Source: Brotonthovivens ammoniilytica (GTDB lineage: Bacteria; Bacillota; Clostridia; Lachnospirales; Lachnospiraceae). Taken from it: a stretch of DNA of 64,000 bases. Position 1 is the stretch's first letter. Every line of letters begins with the position of its first letter. This document shows positions 33,384 to 42,968 of this stretch, piece by piece. The stretch covers positions 434,001-498,000 of the forward strand of contig NZ_JAOQJQ010000001.1 in the NCBI RefSeq assembly GCF_025566885.1, given 5' to 3'. Below the pieces are notes generated by a model, which was given only the letters and a program-made list of their open reading frames with translations, did no database searches and was not told the origin of the DNA. The translations under genes were made by a program, and so were the position numbers.

Positions 33384-34874
33384 ATGGATATTTTATATAC
33401 AAATACGAGAGACGCGTCAGAAAAAGTAACTGCATCCCGCGCAATTTTAAACGGACTTGCTAAAAATGGCGGTCTGTATGTACCTGTCAGCATTCCAAAA
33501 CTGAACATTACAGTGGAAGCCCTTGCAGAAATGACATATCAGGAGACGGCATATGAAGTTATGAGCAGGTTTCTCACAGATTTTACCGAAGAGGAATTAA
33601 AGCACTGTATCAACAGCGCTTATGATTCGAAGTTTGATACGGAAGAAATTGCTCCGCTGAAGAAAGCCGATCAGGCTTATTATCTGGAGCTGTTTCATGG
33701 TGCAACCATTGCCTTTAAAGATATGGCCCTGTCAATACTGCCGCACCTTTTGATTACAGCAGCCCGGAAAAATCATGTAAAAAATGATATTGTAATTTTA
33801 ACAGCTACTTCCGGAGATACCGGAAAGGCAGCTCTTGCTGGATTTGCAGATGTAAAGGGCACAAAAATCATTGTATTTTATCCCAAAAACGGTGTCAGCC
33901 CCATTCAGGAAAAACAGATGGTAACACAAAAGGGAGAAAATACTTATGTTGTGGGGATCAACGGAAACTTTGACCAGGCTCAGACTGGTGTAAAACAGAT
34001 GTTTTCAGATCCTGAACTGGCAAAAGAAATGGAAGCAGCAGGATATCAGTTTTCCTCTGCAAACTCCATCAATATCGGCCGCCTGGTGCCCCAGATTGTT
34101 TATTATGTATATGCTTATGCAAAGATGTACGCCAATGGCGCTATCGGAAAGGATGAGGCAATCAATGTAGTAGTTCCTACCGGAAATTTTGGTAATATTC
34201 TTGCGGCATTTTATGCTAAAAATATGGGTATTCCAATTCATAAGCTCATTTGCGCTTCCAATGAGAATAAAGTACTCTATGACTTTTTCCAGACCGGAAC
34301 TTATGATAAAAACCGTGAGTTTATGCTGACATCGTCTCCGTCTATGGATATTTTGATATCAAGCAACCTGGAGCGTCTGATTTACCGGATTGCCGGAGAT
34401 GATGCCAAAAAGAACGCATCTTTCATGGGTGAGCTTGCCAAAGAGGGAAAATACACTCTGACTCCGGGAATGAGAGAGCAGCTGGATTCATTCTATGGAA
34501 ATTACACCAGTGAAGCGGAAACGGCGGCTGTTATCAAAGAAATTTATGAAAAAACAGGCTATGTTCTGGATACACATACAGCAGTTGCCGCCGAAGTATA
34601 TAAAAAATACAAAGCAGAAACAAAGGATACTGCAAAAACGGTAATTGCTTCCACGGCAAGTCCTTTCAAATTTACCAGAAGCGTTATGAATGCCATTGAT
34701 GAAAAATATGATGCTATGTCAGATTTTGAGCTGGTAGATGAGCTGTCTAAAATTGCAAATGTAAAGGTGCCTAAGGCTATTGAAGAGATCAGAAATGCTA
34801 AAGTACTTCATGATACAGTCTGTGAGGTAGAAGATATGCCAAAAACAGTAAAAACGATTTTAAAAATCCAATAA
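33384..34874 (+). CDS. thrC: Threonine synthase
   Basis: This 496-residue PLP enzyme makes threonine from O-phosphohomoserine. The PLP-binding Lys is in FHGATIAFKDMALS and phosphate is held by TATSGDTGKAAL. Length matches the long bacterial and fungal-type ThrC. It lies 25 bases after leuD and ends at a strong terminator, so it is probably the last gene of the transcript. Threonine is the precursor of isoleucine, which fits the ilv/leu context. Confidence 0.96.
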   Translation: MDILYTNTRDASEKVTASRAILNGLAKNGGLYVPVSIPKLNITVEALAEMTYQETAYEVMSRFLTDFTEEELKHCINSAYDSKFDTEEIAPLKKADQAYYLELFHGATIAFKDMALSILPHLLITAARKNHVKNDIVILTATSGDTGKAALAGFADVKGTKIIVFYPKNGVSPIQEKQMVTQKGENTYVVGINGNFDQAQTGVKQMFSDPELAKEMEAAGYQFSSANSINIGRLVPQIVYYVYAYAKMYANGAIGKDEAINVVVPTGNFGNILAAFYAKNMGIPIHKLICASNENKVLYDFFQTGTYDKNREFMLTSSPSMDILISSNLERLIYRIAGDDAKKNASFMGELAKEGKYTLTPGMREQLDSFYGNYTSEAETAAVIKEIYEKTGYVLDTHTAVAAEVYKKYKAETKDTAKTVIASTASPFKFTRSVMNAIDEKYDAMSDFELVDELSKIANVKVPKAIEEIRNAKVLHDTVCEVEDMPKTVKTILKIQ

Positions 34875-34884
34875 TTGTTATTTG

Positions 34885-34925
34885 AAAAAAGGAGAAACTG
34901 TATCGGTCAGTTTCTCCTTTTTTGA
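34885..34925 (+). terminator. Terminator after thrC
   Basis: A perfect 16-bp stem (AAAAAAGGAGAAACTG at 34885-34900, complement at 34908-34923) with a 7-base loop. It can act on both strands between the converging thrC and citrate synthase genes. Confidence 0.85.
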
Positions 34926-34965
34926 TGTCAAAAACATTGCCTGCAGCGTAAGTTCTGGATTTGTT

Positions 34966-36330
34966 TTAGTCACGCTGGGGCATTGGAACATATTCTAAAT
35001 GTTCCTGAATATTTTTATATGCAGGGCGCATAATTTTGCCGTTTCCGGCGATTTCTTCCATCCGGTGGGCGCTCCAGCCGGCAATTCTTGCAATTGCAAA
35101 AATCGGAGTATAAAGTTCCAGGGGAAGATTTAACATACTGTATGCAAATCCGCTGTAAAAATCTACATTAGGGCAGACACCTTTATACATTTTCCGTTCA
35201 TCAGCGATAATTTTTGGAGCAAGCTGTTCCACCAGACTGTAGAGAGCAAACTCTTTATCCTGGCCTTTTTCTTTGGAAAGCCGCTGTACGAAAGAACGGA
35301 AAATTTCTGCTCGGGGATCGGAAAGTGAATATACTGCGTGCCCCATGCCATAGATCAGACCGGCATGGTCAAAAGCTTCTTTGTGAAGTAACGCCCGCAG
35401 ATAGTTTCCAACCTCTTCCTCATCGCTCCAGTCTTTCAGCTTGGCCTTCATATCTTCAATCATCTGCACAACTTTAATGTTGGCGCCGCCGTGTTTCGGT
35501 CCTTTTAATGAGCCAAGAGATGCGGCGATGACAGAGTATGTATCGGTTCCGGAAGAAGACACCAGATGGGTAGTAAAGGTGGAGTTGTTACCGCCGCCAT
35601 GTTCCATATGAATGATTAATGCAATGTCAAGCAGCTTGGCCTCCAAAGGAGTAAAACTGCTGTCTGAGCGTAAAATATGCAGTATATTTTCCGCAGTGGA
35701 AAATTCCGGTTTAGGGGAATGGATAAACAGACTGGCTCCGTCATGATAATGTTTGTATGCCTGATACCCGTAAACAGATAACAGCGGAAACAGACTGATT
35801 AGCTGAAGACACTGACGCAGTACATTGGAAAAGGATGTGTCATTTGCCCTTTCGTCATAGGAATATAATGTAAGCACGCTTCGGGCAAGTGTATTCATCA
35901 TATCCTTACTGGGTGCTTTCATAATAATATCTCTGACAAAAGAGGTTGGAAGGGTGCGGTATCCGGAAAGAAGTGAAGTAAATTCATTTAATTCCTGCTG
36001 GTCTGGCAGTTTTCCGAATAATAAAAGATATGTGCTTTCCTCGAAACCAAAGTGATTGCTGTCTTTTAGACCATGTATAATGTCTTTAATATTATATCCC
36101 CGGTAATAAAGTTCACCATTGGCAGGGACGAGCTCACCGTTTATTGTTTTTGTTGCGCAGACATCAGAAATTTCTGTTAAGCCTACCAGGACGCCTTTTC
36201 CGTTGATATCGCGCAGCCCGCGTTTTACGTCATATTTTGTGTAAAACTCCGGATCAATTTTGGAAGCTTTTGCACATTTGTCAGAAAGGCTTAAAAGCTC
36301 TGGTGTGATTTCATAAAAACGTGTTGTCAA
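34966..36330 (-). CDS. gltA: Citrate synthase (Si-type)
   Basis: This 454-residue enzyme condenses acetyl-CoA and oxaloacetate. Catalytic regions are visible: IHMEHGGGNNSTF, GPKHGGANI and MGHAVYSLSDPRAEIF. The start is TTG at 36330 with GGGGG upstream; no ATG fits the frame nearby. It is single and transcribed away from deoC. A second, unrelated citrate synthase candidate lies at 59650-61032. Confidence 0.95.
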   Translation of the reverse strand: MTTRFYEITPELLSLSDKCAKASKIDPEFYTKYDVKRGLRDINGKGVLVGLTEISDVCATKTINGELVPANGELYYRGYNIKDIIHGLKDSNHFGFEESTYLLLFGKLPDQQELNEFTSLLSGYRTLPTSFVRDIIMKAPSKDMMNTLARSVLTLYSYDERANDTSFSNVLRQCLQLISLFPLLSVYGYQAYKHYHDGASLFIHSPKPEFSTAENILHILRSDSSFTPLEAKLLDIALIIHMEHGGGNNSTFTTHLVSSSGTDTYSVIAASLGSLKGPKHGGANIKVVQMIEDMKAKLKDWSDEEEVGNYLRALLHKEAFDHAGLIYGMGHAVYSLSDPRAEIFRSFVQRLSKEKGQDKEFALYSLVEQLAPKIIADERKMYKGVCPNVDFYSGFAYSMLNLPLELYTPIFAIARIAGWSAHRMEEIAGNGKIMRPAYKNIQEHLEYVPMPQRD

Positions 36331-36380
36331 GCTGTGTACCCCCTTTTTAAATAATTTATACCATTTATGTTACCATAATT

Positions 36381-36396
36381 TTGTATAAAAATACAA
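36381..36396. promoter_or_regulatory. Inverted repeat upstream of citrate synthase
   Basis: TTGTAT and ATACAA are separated by four A residues. Two more ATACAA half sites follow at 36431-36436 and 36489-36494 in the same AT-rich region. The half site matches the palindrome TTGTATACAA in front of the icd operon at 59605-59614. Confidence 0.35.
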
Positions 36397-36598
36397 TAAA
36401 TATCTAAAAAAATTTGCACAAAGAATAAAAATACAAAAAAAATTATAATAATAAATTTCACATAGGAGAAATTTTTGTTCTGATAAAAATACAAAAAAAT
36501 AATTGCCGAAACGGCAGATTTTAGCGGTTCATATAGATTTTTTTTTGTAAATAGTATAAAATAAAAAAGATGGTATTTTCAAAAATGAGGTGGCATGT

Positions 36599-37255
36599 GT
36601 GAAAAAAGAAGAGTTATACCGGTATGTAGACCATACTGCGTTAAAAGCGTTTACGACCTGGGAAGAAATAGACCGGCTGTGTAAGGAAGCGCTGTTATAC
36701 CATATGGCGTCTGTCTGTATCCCTGGCTGTTATATAAAAAAGGTCCATGAGGTTTATCCGGATCTTTCAATCTGTACGGTAGTGGGATTTCCGCTAGGAA
36801 ACTGCAATACTGCCGCCAAAGCTGCAGAAACCAGACAGGCTTTGGCTGATGGTGCCGCAGAGATTGATATGGTGATTAATATTGCTGAGGTAAAGAACGG
36901 AAATTATGAGGCTGTGAGAGAAGAAATCCGGCTTTTAAAAGAGATAACCAAAGAGCATATTTTAAAAGTCATTATAGAAACCTGTTATCTGAATGAGGAT
37001 GAGAAAATTGCTATGTGTCAGGCTGTAACAGAGGCAGGTGCTGATTATATTAAAACTTCTACAGGATTTGGTACAGGCGGTGCTGTGCTTTCTGATGTGA
37101 AACTTATGAAAAAGCATATCGGGCCCAATGTAAAGATCAAAGCGGCAGGCGGAATCAGAAGTCAGGCTGAAATGGAAGCCATGATTGCAGCAGGGGCAGA
37201 CCGTATCGGCACCAGCAGTGCAATTACGATGCTGGAAGCGGGAGAGCAGCGATGA
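36599..37255 (+). CDS. deoC: Deoxyribose-phosphate aldolase
   Basis: This enzyme of about 218 residues splits 2-deoxyribose 5-phosphate into glyceraldehyde 3-phosphate and acetaldehyde in nucleoside breakdown. The Schiff-base Lys is in DYIKTSTGFGTGGA and the catalytic Asp/Lys region in VINIAEVKNGNY. GTG 36599 is preferred (GAGGTGG 5 bases upstream); GTG 36590 is the alternative. Its stop overlaps the cdd start by 4 bases. Confidence 0.95.
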   Translation: MKKEELYRYVDHTALKAFTTWEEIDRLCKEALLYHMASVCIPGCYIKKVHEVYPDLSICTVVGFPLGNCNTAAKAAETRQALADGAAEIDMVINIAEVKNGNYEAVREEIRLLKEITKEHILKVIIETCYLNEDEKIAMCQAVTEAGADYIKTSTGFGTGGAVLSDVKLMKKHIGPNVKIKAAGGIRSQAEMEAMIAAGADRIGTSSAITMLEAGEQR

Positions 37256-37638
37256 TAGATTTTGGGCAGCTGGTTCAAATGGCGCAAATGGTTAAAGAGA
37301 AAGCGTATGCGCCCTATTCTGGTTTTCGTGTGGGAGCGGCTCTTCTTGGAAAAAGCGGGATGATATATACCGGATGCAATATTGAAAATGCAGCATATCC
37401 CGTTACAAACTGTGCAGAACGAACAGCCCTTTTTAAGGCTGTGTCAGAAGGAGAACAGGAGTTTTTGGCTCTGGCGGTGGTCAGTGATTCCGCAGATTAT
37501 GTTTCCCCATGCGGTGTGTGCAGACAGGCCCTGGCAGAATTTTGCGGTACGGACTTTCAGATTCTGATGTGCCGCAGTAACGGAGATTATAAAATCATGA
37601 CATTGGGAGAACTGCTTCCGGAGTCATTTGGTTTTTAA
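37252..37638 (+). CDS. cdd: Cytidine deaminase
   Basis: This 128-residue zinc enzyme converts cytidine and deoxycytidine to the uridine forms. Zinc ligands and the catalytic Glu are in TNCAERTALF and SPCGVCRQAL. It is coupled to deoC through an ATGA overlap, forming a pyrimidine deoxynucleoside salvage pair. Confidence 0.96.
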   Translation: MIDFGQLVQMAQMVKEKAYAPYSGFRVGAALLGKSGMIYTGCNIENAAYPVTNCAERTALFKAVSEGEQEFLALAVVSDSADYVSPCGVCRQALAEFCGTDFQILMCRSNGDYKIMTLGELLPESFGF

Positions 37639-37673
37639 TTGAAATAATAAATGTAGCAGGAGGAAGTTAAAAG

Positions 37674-39353
37674 ATGGCAACAAAGGCTAATTATAAAAGG
37701 AGCGAAATCGGACCTGGAAAAGTAGGGTTTTCAAAAACCAGATCTATTATTGAAGCGGCTTTTTATGGAAACAATGTGGTAAAAGTTAATACATTAAAAG
37801 AGGCGTATAAGCTGGCAAAAAATTCACCGGGTACGATTGTAACCGATATGCCGGTTTATAAAGGGGAAGAATTTGGACTGGATTGTGATGCAAAAGTTCT
37901 TCTTTTCAACGACGGCGCTATTACAGGACGGTATGCTCCGGCAAGACGTATTACCGGAGAACCTGGGGTAGAGTGCGATAAACTGGATAAGCTTGTGATG
38001 GATGCGATTTATGATACAAGATGGAAAAAAATGTATCACGCAGAAGTATTTATCGGTCTGGATACAGAGTTTATGGTAAAAGCACATCTTCTGATTCCGG
38101 AAGGAGAAGAAAATCTGATGTATTCCTGGATGTTAAATTTCCAGTATATGTCTGAATACTATGTAAAAATGTACAAAGAATCTAAAATGTACGAAAATGA
38201 AGCCGATATTTATATTTTCTCTGATCCTCAGTGGAAAGGAACAGATCAGGTAGATATTTCGGATCCAAACTGCCTGTGCTATTTCAATACAGACACCAAC
38301 TGTGCGGCAATTCTTGGAATGAGATATTTCGGGGAACATAAAAAAGGTACATTGACACTTGCATGGGCCATTGCAAACCGTAACGGTTATGCGTCCTGCC
38401 ACGGAGGCCAGAAGGAATACACACTGGCTGACGGCAGCAAATATGTAGCCGCAGTATTCGGCCTTTCCGGCTCCGGAAAGTCAACTCTGACACATGCAAA
38501 GCATGACAATAAATATGAACTGATCAATGTGCTTCATGATGATGCGTTTATTATTAATGCTGAGACCTGCGCATCTGTAGCTCTTGAGCCGACATATTTT
38601 GATAAAACAGCAGATTACCCTACGGCCTGCGAGGATAATAAATATCTTCTGACAGCACAGAACTGTTCTGCTACAATGGATGAAGACGGAAAAGTGGTTC
38701 TGGTAACAGAAGATATCAGAAATGGCAACGGGCGTGCCATTAAGTCAAAGCTCTGGTCACCAAACCGGGTAGATAAAATTGACAGTCCTGTAAATTCCAT
38801 TTTCTGGATTATGAAAGATCCTACTATTCCGCCGGTAGTAAAATTAAAAGGAGCAAGTCTGGCCTCTGTGATGGGAGCGACACTGGCGACTAAGAGAAGT
38901 ACAGCGGAACGTTTAAAAGAAGGGGTAGATCCAAATGCACTGGTTGTGGAGCCATATGCAAATCCATTCAGAACCTATCCGCTGGCTCATGATTATGATA
39001 AATTTAAGACGCTGGTAGAGAGCAAAAATGTAGATTGTTACATTATTAATACCGGAGAATTTATGGGCAAAAAGGTACAGCCAAAAGATACTCTCGGCAT
39101 CCTTGAGGCAATTGTAGAAGGAAAGGCTGAGTTTAAACAGTGGGGCCCGTTTTCTGATATTGAAATTTTTGAATGGGAAGGTTTTGTGCCGAATCTGTCC
39201 GATAAAGACTATATCATTCAGATGAAAGCGCGTATGCAGGATCGTTTGAATTATGTTACAAGCCTTGACGAATTAAAAGGAGGTTATAACAAACTTCCAA
39301 AGGATGCGGCTTTGGCAATTAAAAAAGTGGTAGATGAAGCAAACACATTGTAG
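37674..39353 (+). CDS. pckA: Phosphoenolpyruvate carboxykinase (ATP)
   Basis: This 559-residue enzyme interconverts oxaloacetate and PEP with ATP/ADP. The P-loop is FGLSGSGKSTLTH, followed by the metal site in LHDDAFIINAE. The sequence is longer than E. coli PckA by about 20 residues. In anaerobes it often runs toward oxaloacetate and succinate. AGGAGG precedes the ATG. It ends just upstream of the probable 6S RNA gene. Confidence 0.95.
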   Translation: MATKANYKRSEIGPGKVGFSKTRSIIEAAFYGNNVVKVNTLKEAYKLAKNSPGTIVTDMPVYKGEEFGLDCDAKVLLFNDGAITGRYAPARRITGEPGVECDKLDKLVMDAIYDTRWKKMYHAEVFIGLDTEFMVKAHLLIPEGEENLMYSWMLNFQYMSEYYVKMYKESKMYENEADIYIFSDPQWKGTDQVDISDPNCLCYFNTDTNCAAILGMRYFGEHKKGTLTLAWAIANRNGYASCHGGQKEYTLADGSKYVAAVFGLSGSGKSTLTHAKHDNKYELINVLHDDAFIINAETCASVALEPTYFDKTADYPTACEDNKYLLTAQNCSATMDEDGKVVLVTEDIRNGNGRAIKSKLWSPNRVDKIDSPVNSIFWIMKDPTIPPVVKLKGASLASVMGATLATKRSTAERLKEGVDPNALVVEPYANPFRTYPLAHDYDKFKTLVESKNVDCYIINTGEFMGKKVQPKDTLGILEAIVEGKAEFKQWGPFSDIEIFEWEGFVPNLSDKDYIIQMKARMQDRLNYVTSLDELKGGYNKLPKDAALAIKKVVDEANTL

Positions 39354-39395
39354 AACGTTTTCCAGCCTTTTCCGACGGATAATTTGAATTATCTG

Positions 39396-39424
39396 TTGAG
39401 ATTTTGCAGATATTAGAGTATACT
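39396..39424 (+). promoter_or_regulatory. Promoter of the 6S-like RNA
   Basis: TTGAGA (39396-39401) and TATACT (39419-39424) are separated by 17 bases, with no open frame of note downstream for 470 bases. Confidence 0.6.
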
Positions 39425-39430
39425 TGTTAT

Positions 39431-39640
39431 AGCAAATGAGAGATGCCTGGGATGTACGACAGTCCTGTTATTTTGAACCTACATTTTCGTTTATGGGAAT
39501 CTTAAATTGCTGATCCGGATGTCAGGCCGCCGATATGCAGCGGAAGGCAGAAAGGTCAGCTGCGGACACCCACCTAGCTTTGCTAGGAGTCAAAATTGCA
39601 GGCAACGGCATTTTGGGTATACTCTTTTGATGAGCTACTT
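39431..39640 (+). ncRNA. ssrS: Probable 6S RNA
   Basis: About 200 bases without coding potential follow a good promoter. The ends pair over long range: GATGCC near the 5' end with GGCATT near the 3' end, and CCTGTTATTTTGA (39474-39486) with TCAAAATTGCAGG (39591-39603) at 11 of 13 positions. Inner hairpins include CCTAGC/GCTAGG. A long rod with an open centre is the layout of 6S RNA, which binds sigma-70-type RNA polymerase in stationary phase. The assignment rests on structure and recalled similarity to clostridial 6S sequences. The bases from 39641 to 39901 hold only a terminator and AT-rich sequence. Confidence 0.55.
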
Positions 39641-39726
39641 AAGATAAAACTTTAAGATACAGAAGACGTTACGAAAGATATGATTGCGTAATCTGCACAC
39701 ATGAGATAAATTCATAAAACACAAAA

Positions 39727-39765
39727 GAAAGGAGCTGCTGATAAGGCAGCTTCTTTTATTCTTTT
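39727..39765 (+). terminator. Terminator-like hairpin before the SpoIID-like gene
   Basis: GGAGCTGC (39731-39738) and GCAGCTTC (39746-39753) pair with one G-U, followed by a T-rich run. It could end the 6S-like transcript. Confidence 0.55.
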
Positions 39766-39901
39766 TCGGTAATGTTCTTTGGATTTTTCCGAAAATAATA
39801 AGCACTGGGCCGGAATATAATATGTGACGTTTATGTTTATCCAGCTCAGACAGATTCTTTCTTTTTGGAACTGCCAATTTGTATACAGAAGGTGATTAAG
39901 A

Positions 39902-41686
39902 ATGATAAAAAAATATTTCTGGTTGAAAATCCTCATACTTGCAGGGGGCCTGTTTCTGTGCGGATTTCTTTTTTGGCTGAACCGGTTTCGCATTGATGCA
40001 GTAGAATACAAGGATAAAGGAGTCGTATACAGTTATGAGATGAAAGATTTTCTGAAAGTGGCGGACCTTGAGGGTGATGAGGCGGAGAAGGTGATCTTGC
40101 CTAAAATCTCTAAAATACTGACAGAAAAGGATGAGGCGGTAATTTATGAACTGCTGGGATTTTCACAGATACTAGAAGAGCGGGAGTCTGCCGGCAATGC
40201 ATTGTCACGGGAACAGTGGTGCAAGGATTATGAGGCTGTCATAAAGGCTCTTGGAAAGAAAGATATTAAAACAGCTGTTATACAGTACCTGGGGCATGTC
40301 CCGGGAGAGGACCGTATCATTACAGATCAGGGGAATTTTGATACATATATACCGGAAGAGTTCTGGATTTACGGCGCTTATTATGAGATTTACTGCTGTG
40401 AAAACGAGATGTACGGAGTGAAAGCGGAAGATCTTAATAAGGATACAAAACAGACAGCGGCTGTACAGGAAAATGATACAGATGAATCTGAAAAAACAGA
40501 TAAGAACCAGAAAACAGAGAATAAGAAAACTTCACTTCCTGAAAAGATGCGGGTGCTTTTGACTAATGATAATAAAAAAGAACCTTACCGAAAGACATTT
40601 GAGATTGTATGTAAATCTGCCTGCACTGTTCAGGCAGGTGATCAGAAAAAGAAATATCAGTCCAATAAAACTTACACAGAAAAAAATATAAAGGATTTGT
40701 TTTGTGACGGAGTAACAAGTGTTACTTTGACACCGGAGAAAAATAAAACTCTGTATCTTAAAAATGCAGACAGCGGGAAGTGGTCGGATTCCTACCGGGG
40801 CACCATAACAATTTATAAAAATAAATCCGGTTACTGGCTGGTAAATACGGTGTCTCTGGAAGAATACCTGTATGGTGTTGTTCCGGGAGAAATGCCTCAG
40901 AGTTTTCAGTTAGAGGCATTAAAGGCTCAGGCTGTCTGCGCCAGGACCTTTGCCTGCAATTCGGTAAATGATAAAAAATATTCAGGGTTTCATGCGGATG
41001 TGGAAGATTCTGTAAACAGTCAGGTTTACAATAAGAATGGAGAAAATAAGAAAACTACTCAGGCAGTCAATGATACAAAAGGAAAAGTTCTTGGAACAGC
41101 AAAGGGAGAATACGCAAGTATCTATTATTATTCTACTTCCTGTGGTTTTACCGCCGGACTGGAAGCCTGGGGTGAAAAGGAAGGAAAAGATTACTTAAAA
41201 AGTGTATCAACACTGGAAAAAAAGACCAGCGTCAAAGACTGGGATAAATTTTTAAAGCAGACGGATGTAAAAGCTTATGACAGTCACAGCAGATATTTCA
41301 GATGGAAGGCAGAAATAACACTGCCGAAAGATTATTCTTTAAAGCTGGTAAAGAGGGAAAAGAGCGGAGTTGTAACTGATATCAGTTATGTGAAAAATAA
41401 AAAGGAACGCCATGTAAAAACAGAGAATAAAATACGCCAGGATCTTGGAAAGTATCTGGTGAAGCTGACCGATGCCAATGGTAAAACAGATACTTCTGCA
41501 AACATGCTTCCCAGCGCTTTTTTTACTGTTGAGAAAGGCGGGAAAGATGGAACTTACATTTTGTATGGCGGCGGTTACGGACATGGAATTGGAATGAGCC
41601 AGTATGGGGCGGACGGCATGGCTTCAAAAGGCATGAAATATGATAAAATTTTAGAGCATTATTTTCCAGGAACTTCACTGATGTAG
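39902..41686 (+). CDS. SpoIID/LytB-domain protein
   Basis: This 594-residue protein has one N-terminal membrane anchor (about 7-27), an unassigned region with a Lys/Thr/Glu-rich linker (about 175-215), and a C-terminal SpoIID domain. Hallmarks are YGVVPGEMPQSFQLEALKAQ, the YSTSCG segment and GGGYGHGIGMSQYGA. SpoIID is a lytic transglycosylase that degrades denuded glycan during engulfment. This protein is much longer than SpoIID itself (about 340 residues) and is not beside sigma-E genes, so it may be a LytB-type wall enzyme of vegetative cells. Confidence 0.88.
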   Translation: MIKKYFWLKILILAGGLFLCGFLFWLNRFRIDAVEYKDKGVVYSYEMKDFLKVADLEGDEAEKVILPKISKILTEKDEAVIYELLGFSQILEERESAGNALSREQWCKDYEAVIKALGKKDIKTAVIQYLGHVPGEDRIITDQGNFDTYIPEEFWIYGAYYEIYCCENEMYGVKAEDLNKDTKQTAAVQENDTDESEKTDKNQKTENKKTSLPEKMRVLLTNDNKKEPYRKTFEIVCKSACTVQAGDQKKKYQSNKTYTEKNIKDLFCDGVTSVTLTPEKNKTLYLKNADSGKWSDSYRGTITIYKNKSGYWLVNTVSLEEYLYGVVPGEMPQSFQLEALKAQAVCARTFACNSVNDKKYSGFHADVEDSVNSQVYNKNGENKKTTQAVNDTKGKVLGTAKGEYASIYYYSTSCGFTAGLEAWGEKEGKDYLKSVSTLEKKTSVKDWDKFLKQTDVKAYDSHSRYFRWKAEITLPKDYSLKLVKREKSGVVTDISYVKNKKERHVKTENKIRQDLGKYLVKLTDANGKTDTSANMLPSAFFTVEKGGKDGTYILYGGGYGHGIGMSQYGADGMASKGMKYDKILEHYFPGTSLM

Positions 41687-41777
41687 TTGTAATATGAAAA
41701 AACTTGTATAAGATACAAAATCATGGTAATCTTTTAAATTAGGGTATTTAATCTTAGGGAGAGAGGTTTCATGAGGA

Positions 41778-42656
41778 ATGAAGAAATTTGCCCCGATGAT
41801 TCGGTTTTTTCTTGATAAATTGAAAAGAGATAATGTAGGCGCGTATGCAGGCCAGGCGACTTTATTTATTATCATGTCAGTGATTCCGTTTATGCTTGTG
41901 CTGACTTATCTGATTCGGTTTACACCTGTAACGGAAGGAATGATTTTATCTGCCATTGAAACAGTAGTGCCGGAGACACTGTCCCCGTCGCTGGTTAAAG
42001 TGATTGATGAAGTGTTCCATAATTCAGGAAGGCTTCTGCTGGCAGCTATTGTCATTGCCGTTTATTCGTCTGCCAAAGCAGTTCAGAGTCTGCGGTATGG
42101 TTTGAATACGGTATATGATATATATGAAACCCGTAACTGGTTTGTGCTGCGTTTTAGGGCAATGATTGAGACATTTATGATGATTCTAGCTATTGTCCTG
42201 CTGATGCTGTTAATGGTATTCGGACAAAAGATTCAGGGGATGCTTGTTCAGTATGCTCCCATTGTTTCCATTGTGACAGACTGGATTTTAAAACTGCGCA
42301 TTGTGCTTTTGTTTTTTATTTTGATTATATTTTTCGCTACGATCTATAAGGTGCTGCCAAACAGGCGGGCAACTCTTCGAAGCCAGCTTGTTGGCGCAGT
42401 AGGATGTGCGGCATCCTGGTATGTGTTTTCTTTCGGGCTGTCAATCTATGTGAATTATTTTAAAGGCTTTTCTCTGTACGGCAGTCTTACCACATTGCTG
42501 TTAATGATGTTCTGGCTTTATATTTGTATGTATATCTTTATGGTCTGCGGAGAAGTGAACAATGTTTTTGAAGTAATCTGGCTGGAAATCAAAGAGGCCA
42601 GGGAAAAGAAACGGATGAGAAAATTAAAAGAAAAGCAGAAGTTGGAGAAGAAATAA
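41778..42656 (+). CDS. YihY/BrkB-family membrane protein
   Basis: This 292-residue integral membrane protein has about six membrane segments and family motifs AYAGQATLFIIMSVIPF and SSAKAVQSLRYGLNTVYD. The C terminus is a highly charged Lys/Glu helix (about 270-292). Members were once called ribonuclease BN, but the true RNase BN is a different protein. The function is unknown. The ribosome binding site is weak (GAGAGG 11 bases upstream). Confidence 0.88.
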   Translation: MKKFAPMIRFFLDKLKRDNVGAYAGQATLFIIMSVIPFMLVLTYLIRFTPVTEGMILSAIETVVPETLSPSLVKVIDEVFHNSGRLLLAAIVIAVYSSAKAVQSLRYGLNTVYDIYETRNWFVLRFRAMIETFMMILAIVLLMLLMVFGQKIQGMLVQYAPIVSIVTDWILKLRIVLLFFILIIFFATIYKVLPNRRATLRSQLVGAVGCAASWYVFSFGLSIYVNYFKGFSLYGSLTTLLLMMFWLYICMYIFMVCGEVNNVFEVIWLEIKEAREKKRMRKLKEKQKLEKK

Positions 42657-42661
42657 AATTC

Positions 42662-42690
42662 TTGCAGTTTTTCGGGTACTGTGCTAAAAT
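42662..42690 (+). promoter_or_regulatory. Promoter of the pheST leader
   Basis: TTGCAG (42662-42667) and TAAAAT (42685-42690) are separated by 17 bases. Confidence 0.55.
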
Positions 42691-42696
42691 AATCAG

Positions 42697-42968
42697 CGAA
42701 TTATGAATAGAGAAAGGCTTGGATGGTGCACAGTAGACAGATATGTAATGACCAGAGAGGGAGATGGCAGCTGAGAGTTTCCCATGTATTTGTTGAATTT
42801 CACACCGGAGCTTCAGTTCTGAATAGAATGTTGTCAGCAAAGCTGACCCGAATTGCGCACCAAGTCTCGCAAGAACGAGACTTGAACGTAGGAACTGACG
42901 ATTCGTGCATGTTACGCATATGAGCGCTTAATGAGATTAAGAAGCAGGGTGGTAACGCGGATATGACT
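42697..42968 (+). promoter_or_regulatory. Phe T-box leader of pheST (3' part hidden by N run)
   Basis: This leader senses uncharged tRNA-Phe. The T-box sequence AGGGTGGTAACGCGG is at 42946-42960. Stem I shows AGAGAGGGAGATGGCAGCTG-type conserved elements and a UUC triplet near 42799-42801 in the expected specifier position. The downstream gene is pheS, which agrees with Phe specificity. The terminator that should follow lies in the run of N. Confidence 0.85.
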
